From positions 13,576 through 77,575 of the forward strand of contig DLHG01000009.1 of the NCBI GenBank assembly GCA_002483105.1: a stretch of 64,000 nucleotides of DNA, read 5' to 3'. Below, piece after piece: positions 61,010 to 64,000 of this stretch. A program made the position numbers and the translations under genes. Origin of the DNA: Bacteroidetes bacterium UBA7674 (GTDB lineage: Bacteria > Bacteroidota > Bacteroidia > Chitinophagales > Chitinophagaceae). The notes under the pieces are model-generated. The model was not told the DNA's origin, ran no database searches, and worked only from the letters and a program-made list of their open reading frames with translations. The first letter of the stretch is position 1; the number at the start of each line of letters is the position of its first letter.

Positions 61010-63100
61010 GTGAGTCATACTAAAACAACCATCATACGCGATATAAGCTGGCTGGCGTTCAACGAACGTGTGCTGCAGGAGGCGATGGATACTTCCAACC
61101 ATGTTTCTGATCGTCTTCGTTTCCTGGGCATATTCTCCAATAATATGGATGAGTTCTTCCGGGTACGTGTAGCCTCACTTAGTAAGATGGTAACTGTAGG
61201 TAAATTGGCGAAGGTGCATCTTGAAGCGAATCCTGATAAAATATTAAGGAAGATACAGCGTATTGTTATTAGTCAACAAGCAGCCTTTGACAAGACTTAC
61301 AATGAAATAATCAAAGAACTGGAGAAGGGTGGTATCTGCATCAAAAATGAAAAGCAGTTAAACAGGGCTCAAAAGCAATTCATTACCACATACTTCGACG
61401 AAAAAGTACGCACAGAGATAGTGCCGCTGATGATAGAGAGTATCCCGCAGATGCCCCTGCTGAAGGATAAGTCTATTTACCTGGCTTGTGTTTTAGGCGA
61501 CAGCAAGAACCCGATGGCACACCGGTATGCACTGATAGAAGTACCCAATAGGGTATTGCCCCGCTTTGTGATATTACCGTCCAATGGCAAGACCAGGGAC
61601 ATCATACTCCTGGAAGATATTATACAGTTCAACCTCCCACACCTTTTTGCTCCTTTTGGTTTCGATCGTTTCCTGGGTTATGTAATTAAGGTAACGCGTG
61701 ACGCCGAATTGGAAATTGACAATGATGTAAATACCAACGTGATAGATGAAATAGAGAAGGGAATAAAGAACAGAAAGAAAGGACGCGCAACCCGTTTTAT
61801 CTACGACAGAAGTATAGAGCCGAAGCTGCTCGACTATCTTACTAAAAGACTCGGGCTAACTAAAAAGGACAACCTGATAGCAGGCGGTCGGATACACAAC
61901 TTTAAAGACTTTATGGACTTCCCGCTGTCGGTGTTCAAAGACCTTCAGCAGCGCCCCAAGCCCTTTATACACCCATTGCTGAAACAGCCTTGTCGTATAA
62001 TGGACGTAATAGAGAAGAGGGATGTGATGCTCCATACTCCCTACCATTCTTTCGACTCAGTTATCGACCTCCTTCGTGAAGCAGCGATAGATCCTTATGT
62101 GCAAAGTATAAAAATAGCCTGCTACAGGTTGGCAAAAGATTCTAAAATAGTGAACGCATTGATCAACGCGGTGCGGAACGGTAAAAATGTAACGGTGATA
62201 CTGGAGCTGCGTGCCCGCTTTGATGAAGAGGCCAACCTGATGTGGTCCAGCCGCCTGCAAGAAGAGGGCGTGCGGGTGATATACGGTCTGCCGGACATGA
62301 AGGTGCATGCCAAGATATGCGTGATAAAAAAGAGGGTTTTCAATAAGACCCTGCAATATGGTTTTGTCTCTACCGGTAACCTGAATGAGAATACCGCGAA
62401 GTATTACGGTGATCATATGTTGCTGACCACCAACAGGAATATTCTGGCAGATATCAACAGGATATTTGCCTTCATGGAAAATCCTCATGCAAAAATAGAG
62501 AGCCTCAAGGCATGCAAGACCTTGCCGGTAGCGCCCGTAACCATGCGTAAACATTTCATCAACCTGATAGATAAAGAGATAAAAGCAGCAAGGAAAAAGA
62601 AGTCAGCATCTATGGTGTTGAAAATGAACAGCCTGGTAGATGTGGAGTTTGTGAACAAGCTTTATGAAGCAGCCAGAGCAGGAGTAAAAGTGGATATGAT
62701 AATACGCGGCATCTGTTGCGCATACACAGAACAAAAATCGTTTCACAATAACATCAATGCTATCAGTATTATAGACCAATACCTGGAACACGCACGTGTG
62801 TTCATCTTTAATAACGGCGGTACAAGAGAGGTGTATATATCCTCAGCCGACTTTATGGTGCGTAACCTCGACCATAGAATAGAGGCTGCTTGTCCCATAT
62901 ACGATAAAGAAATACAAAAGGAATTAGTAGATATTCTCAATATTCAGCTTGACGAAAACGTGAAAGGGCGTATATTAGATAACGAACAGAGCAACGAATA
63001 TGTACAACGCCGTCCCGCTGAGGCACAGGTCCGTTCTCAATTAGCTATTTATAAGTACCTGCATAACAAGAAATATCAAGTTGATACTAGCGGCAATTGA
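61010..63100 (+). CDS. ppk1: Polyphosphate kinase 1
   Basis: 696 residues starting at GTG (GTG AGT CAT ACT), with the conserved IRDISWLAFNERVLQEA directly after, so the GTG is likely the true start. NNMDEFFRVRVASL follows. The autophosphorylated His is in KVHAKICVIKK, with further family motifs STGNLNENTAKYYGDHMLLTT and DLDHRIEAACPI-like residues. It polymerises ATP gamma-phosphate into polyphosphate, reversibly. Its stop lies 20 bases inside the next gene, the expected partner phosphatase. Confidence 0.97.
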   Translation: MSHTKTTIIRDISWLAFNERVLQEAMDTSNHVSDRLRFLGIFSNNMDEFFRVRVASLSKMVTVGKLAKVHLEANPDKILRKIQRIVISQQAAFDKTYNEIIKELEKGGICIKNEKQLNRAQKQFITTYFDEKVRTEIVPLMIESIPQMPLLKDKSIYLACVLGDSKNPMAHRYALIEVPNRVLPRFVILPSNGKTRDIILLEDIIQFNLPHLFAPFGFDRFLGYVIKVTRDAELEIDNDVNTNVIDEIEKGIKNRKKGRATRFIYDRSIEPKLLDYLTKRLGLTKKDNLIAGGRIHNFKDFMDFPLSVFKDLQQRPKPFIHPLLKQPCRIMDVIEKRDVMLHTPYHSFDSVIDLLREAAIDPYVQSIKIACYRLAKDSKIVNALINAVRNGKNVTVILELRARFDEEANLMWSSRLQEEGVRVIYGLPDMKVHAKICVIKKRVFNKTLQYGFVSTGNLNENTAKYYGDHMLLTTNRNILADINRIFAFMENPHAKIESLKACKTLPVAPVTMRKHFINLIDKEIKAARKKKSASMVLKMNSLVDVEFVNKLYEAARAGVKVDMIIRGICCAYTEQKSFHNNINAISIIDQYLEHARVFIFNNGGTREVYISSADFMVRNLDHRIEAACPIYDKEIQKELVDILNIQLDENVKGRILDNEQSNEYVQRRPAEAQVRSQLAIYKYLHNKKYQVDTSGN

Positions 63101-63965
63101 CATAGGATCCAACGCGGCAAGGCTGCTCATCTCCGAGACCTCAGTATATACCGACGGCTCTGTTGACTATACAAAACTGAATTTTTTGAGGATACCCCTT
63201 CGCCTGGGTTTTGACGTGTTCCAGAAAGGATACATTACGGATGAAAGACGTGATAAACTGGTAGAAACCATGAAGGTGTACAAGCACCTTATGAGTATTT
63301 ACAAAGTAGATGGCATGCGTGCCTGTGCTACATCGGCCATGCGCGATGCCACGAATGGAAAAGAGATATTGGCGCAGATAACGAAAGAGACAGGGCTGGT
63401 AATTGATGTAATAACCGGGCAAGAGGAAGCGAACATCATTTACGAAACACATATAGCCGAAAACCTGGCGACGAATAAATCTTATTTATACATAGACGTA
63501 GGCGGAGGTAGCACGGAAGTGACCTTATTTTCCGACAACCATACTATTTTCAAAGAATCATTTAATATAGGCACCATTCGTCTACTGCACAACAATGTGA
63601 CGGATGAGCAGTGGGAGCATATGAAGTGGTATATAAAAACCCATGTAAAAGATCACCAACCGCTTGAAGCTATTGGTAGCGGCGGCAACATCAATAAGAT
63701 ATTTTCTATCTCAAAAAGAAAGGAAGGTAAGCCACTGACATTAGAATTGCTGAAAGACTACCACAAAGAACTTAGCAATGCTACTGTTGAAGAGCGGATG
63801 CACCTTTACAATTTCCGTGCAGACAGGGCGGACGTGATAGTTCCGGCCTTGCAGATATACATATCAGTGATGCGGTGGGCTACAGCTGAAGAAATATATG
63901 TGCCTAAAATCGGCCTCGCCGATGGCCTTATAAAAATGTTACATAAAGAACTGAGCCTTACATAA
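63081..63965 (+). CDS. ppx: Ppx/GppA-family phosphatase, probable exopolyphosphatase
   Basis: 294 residues, starting at TTG (MILAAIDIGSNAARLLI); the first phosphate-binding loop AIDIGSNAARLL leaves no room for a later start. YIDVGGGSTEVTLF is the second loop and AIGSGGNINKI the third. This is the short ASKHA form (about 300 residues) lacking the HD domain of E. coli Ppx. It would hydrolyse polyphosphate or pppGpp; pairing with ppk favours polyphosphate. It overlaps ppk by 20 bases. Confidence 0.9.
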   Translation: MILAAIDIGSNAARLLISETSVYTDGSVDYTKLNFLRIPLRLGFDVFQKGYITDERRDKLVETMKVYKHLMSIYKVDGMRACATSAMRDATNGKEILAQITKETGLVIDVITGQEEANIIYETHIAENLATNKSYLYIDVGGGSTEVTLFSDNHTIFKESFNIGTIRLLHNNVTDEQWEHMKWYIKTHVKDHQPLEAIGSGGNINKIFSISKRKEGKPLTLELLKDYHKELSNATVEERMHLYNFRADRADVIVPALQIYISVMRWATAEEIYVPKIGLADGLIKMLHKELSLT

Positions 63966-64000
63966 AAGATTGAGGCATAAAAGAGAAAGCATCCTCTCGG

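Overview
The window reads as ordinary chromosome from a free-living member of the Bacteroidota, most likely Chitinophagia/Chitinophagaceae-like. The evidence is four proteins with type IX secretion (T9SS) C-terminal sorting domains, many short-signal lipoproteins, flexirubin/aryl-polyene-type ketosynthase genes, a Bat-type von Willebrand operon, a long His-rich AtpB, a bacterial GH3 protein, and several copies of the Bacteroidota promoter element TAnnTTTG. No rRNA, tRNA, CRISPR array, phage or insertion sequence was seen. Family calls come from reading the translations by eye; no database search was possible.

Layout. 1-2884 (-): a large hybrid sensor kinase cut by the left edge. 3107-5053 (+): a FlaA1/CapD-type nucleotide-sugar dehydratase. 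5157-6005 (-): a lipoprotein. 6217-9061 (+): DUF58, a BatD-like protein and BatA, part of an aerotolerance/Bat operon without MoxR. 9058-14374 (-): a five-gene operon (methyltransferase, halogenase-like flavoprotein, half-length ketosynthase-like protein, ketosynthase, inactive ketosynthase partner) resembling part of a flexirubin/aryl polyene pathway. 14546-17000: a small exported protein, a cytochrome c lipoprotein, an exported protein and signal peptidase I. 17180-20267 (+): kynurenine 3-monooxygenase overlapping recJ. 20339-21313 (-): an Ala/Lys/Pro-repeat histone-like protein, then L27 and L21. 21494-28138: GH3, a T9SS kelch protein, ABM monooxygenase with SAM hydroxide adenosyltransferase, a beta-helix lipoprotein, Idi and a SRPBCC protein.

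28269-35934 is a compact exopolysaccharide locus: outer-membrane export lipoprotein, CpsB-type phosphatase, Wzc-type tyrosine kinase, Wzy-like and Wzx-like membrane proteins, and one GT14-like transferase on the other strand. 36042-40600 holds a stand-alone vWA protein, pyrH, a GT-C-like membrane protein and gcvT. 40737-47605 holds two large T9SS cargo proteins and an exported protein. 47886-49499 is pckA. 49890-54276 is the F1Fo ATP synthase operon atpBEFHA, which ends in a terminator without atpG. 54505-56233 holds an outer-membrane-type protein and an esterase lipoprotein. 56478-57585 is rpsF-rpsR-rplI. 57717-63965 holds a T9SS serine hydrolase, panD, a flippase-like membrane protein, rfaE2, ppk and ppx.

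The most interesting signals are the isolated flexirubin-like mini-operon with its half-length ketosynthase-like protein; an inverted repeat between atpE and atpF; heptamer arrays in front of atpH and rpsF; the tandem-duplicating histone-like gene; the hairpin-rich leader after atpA; and the compact exopolysaccharide locus. None of them by itself proves a new system.
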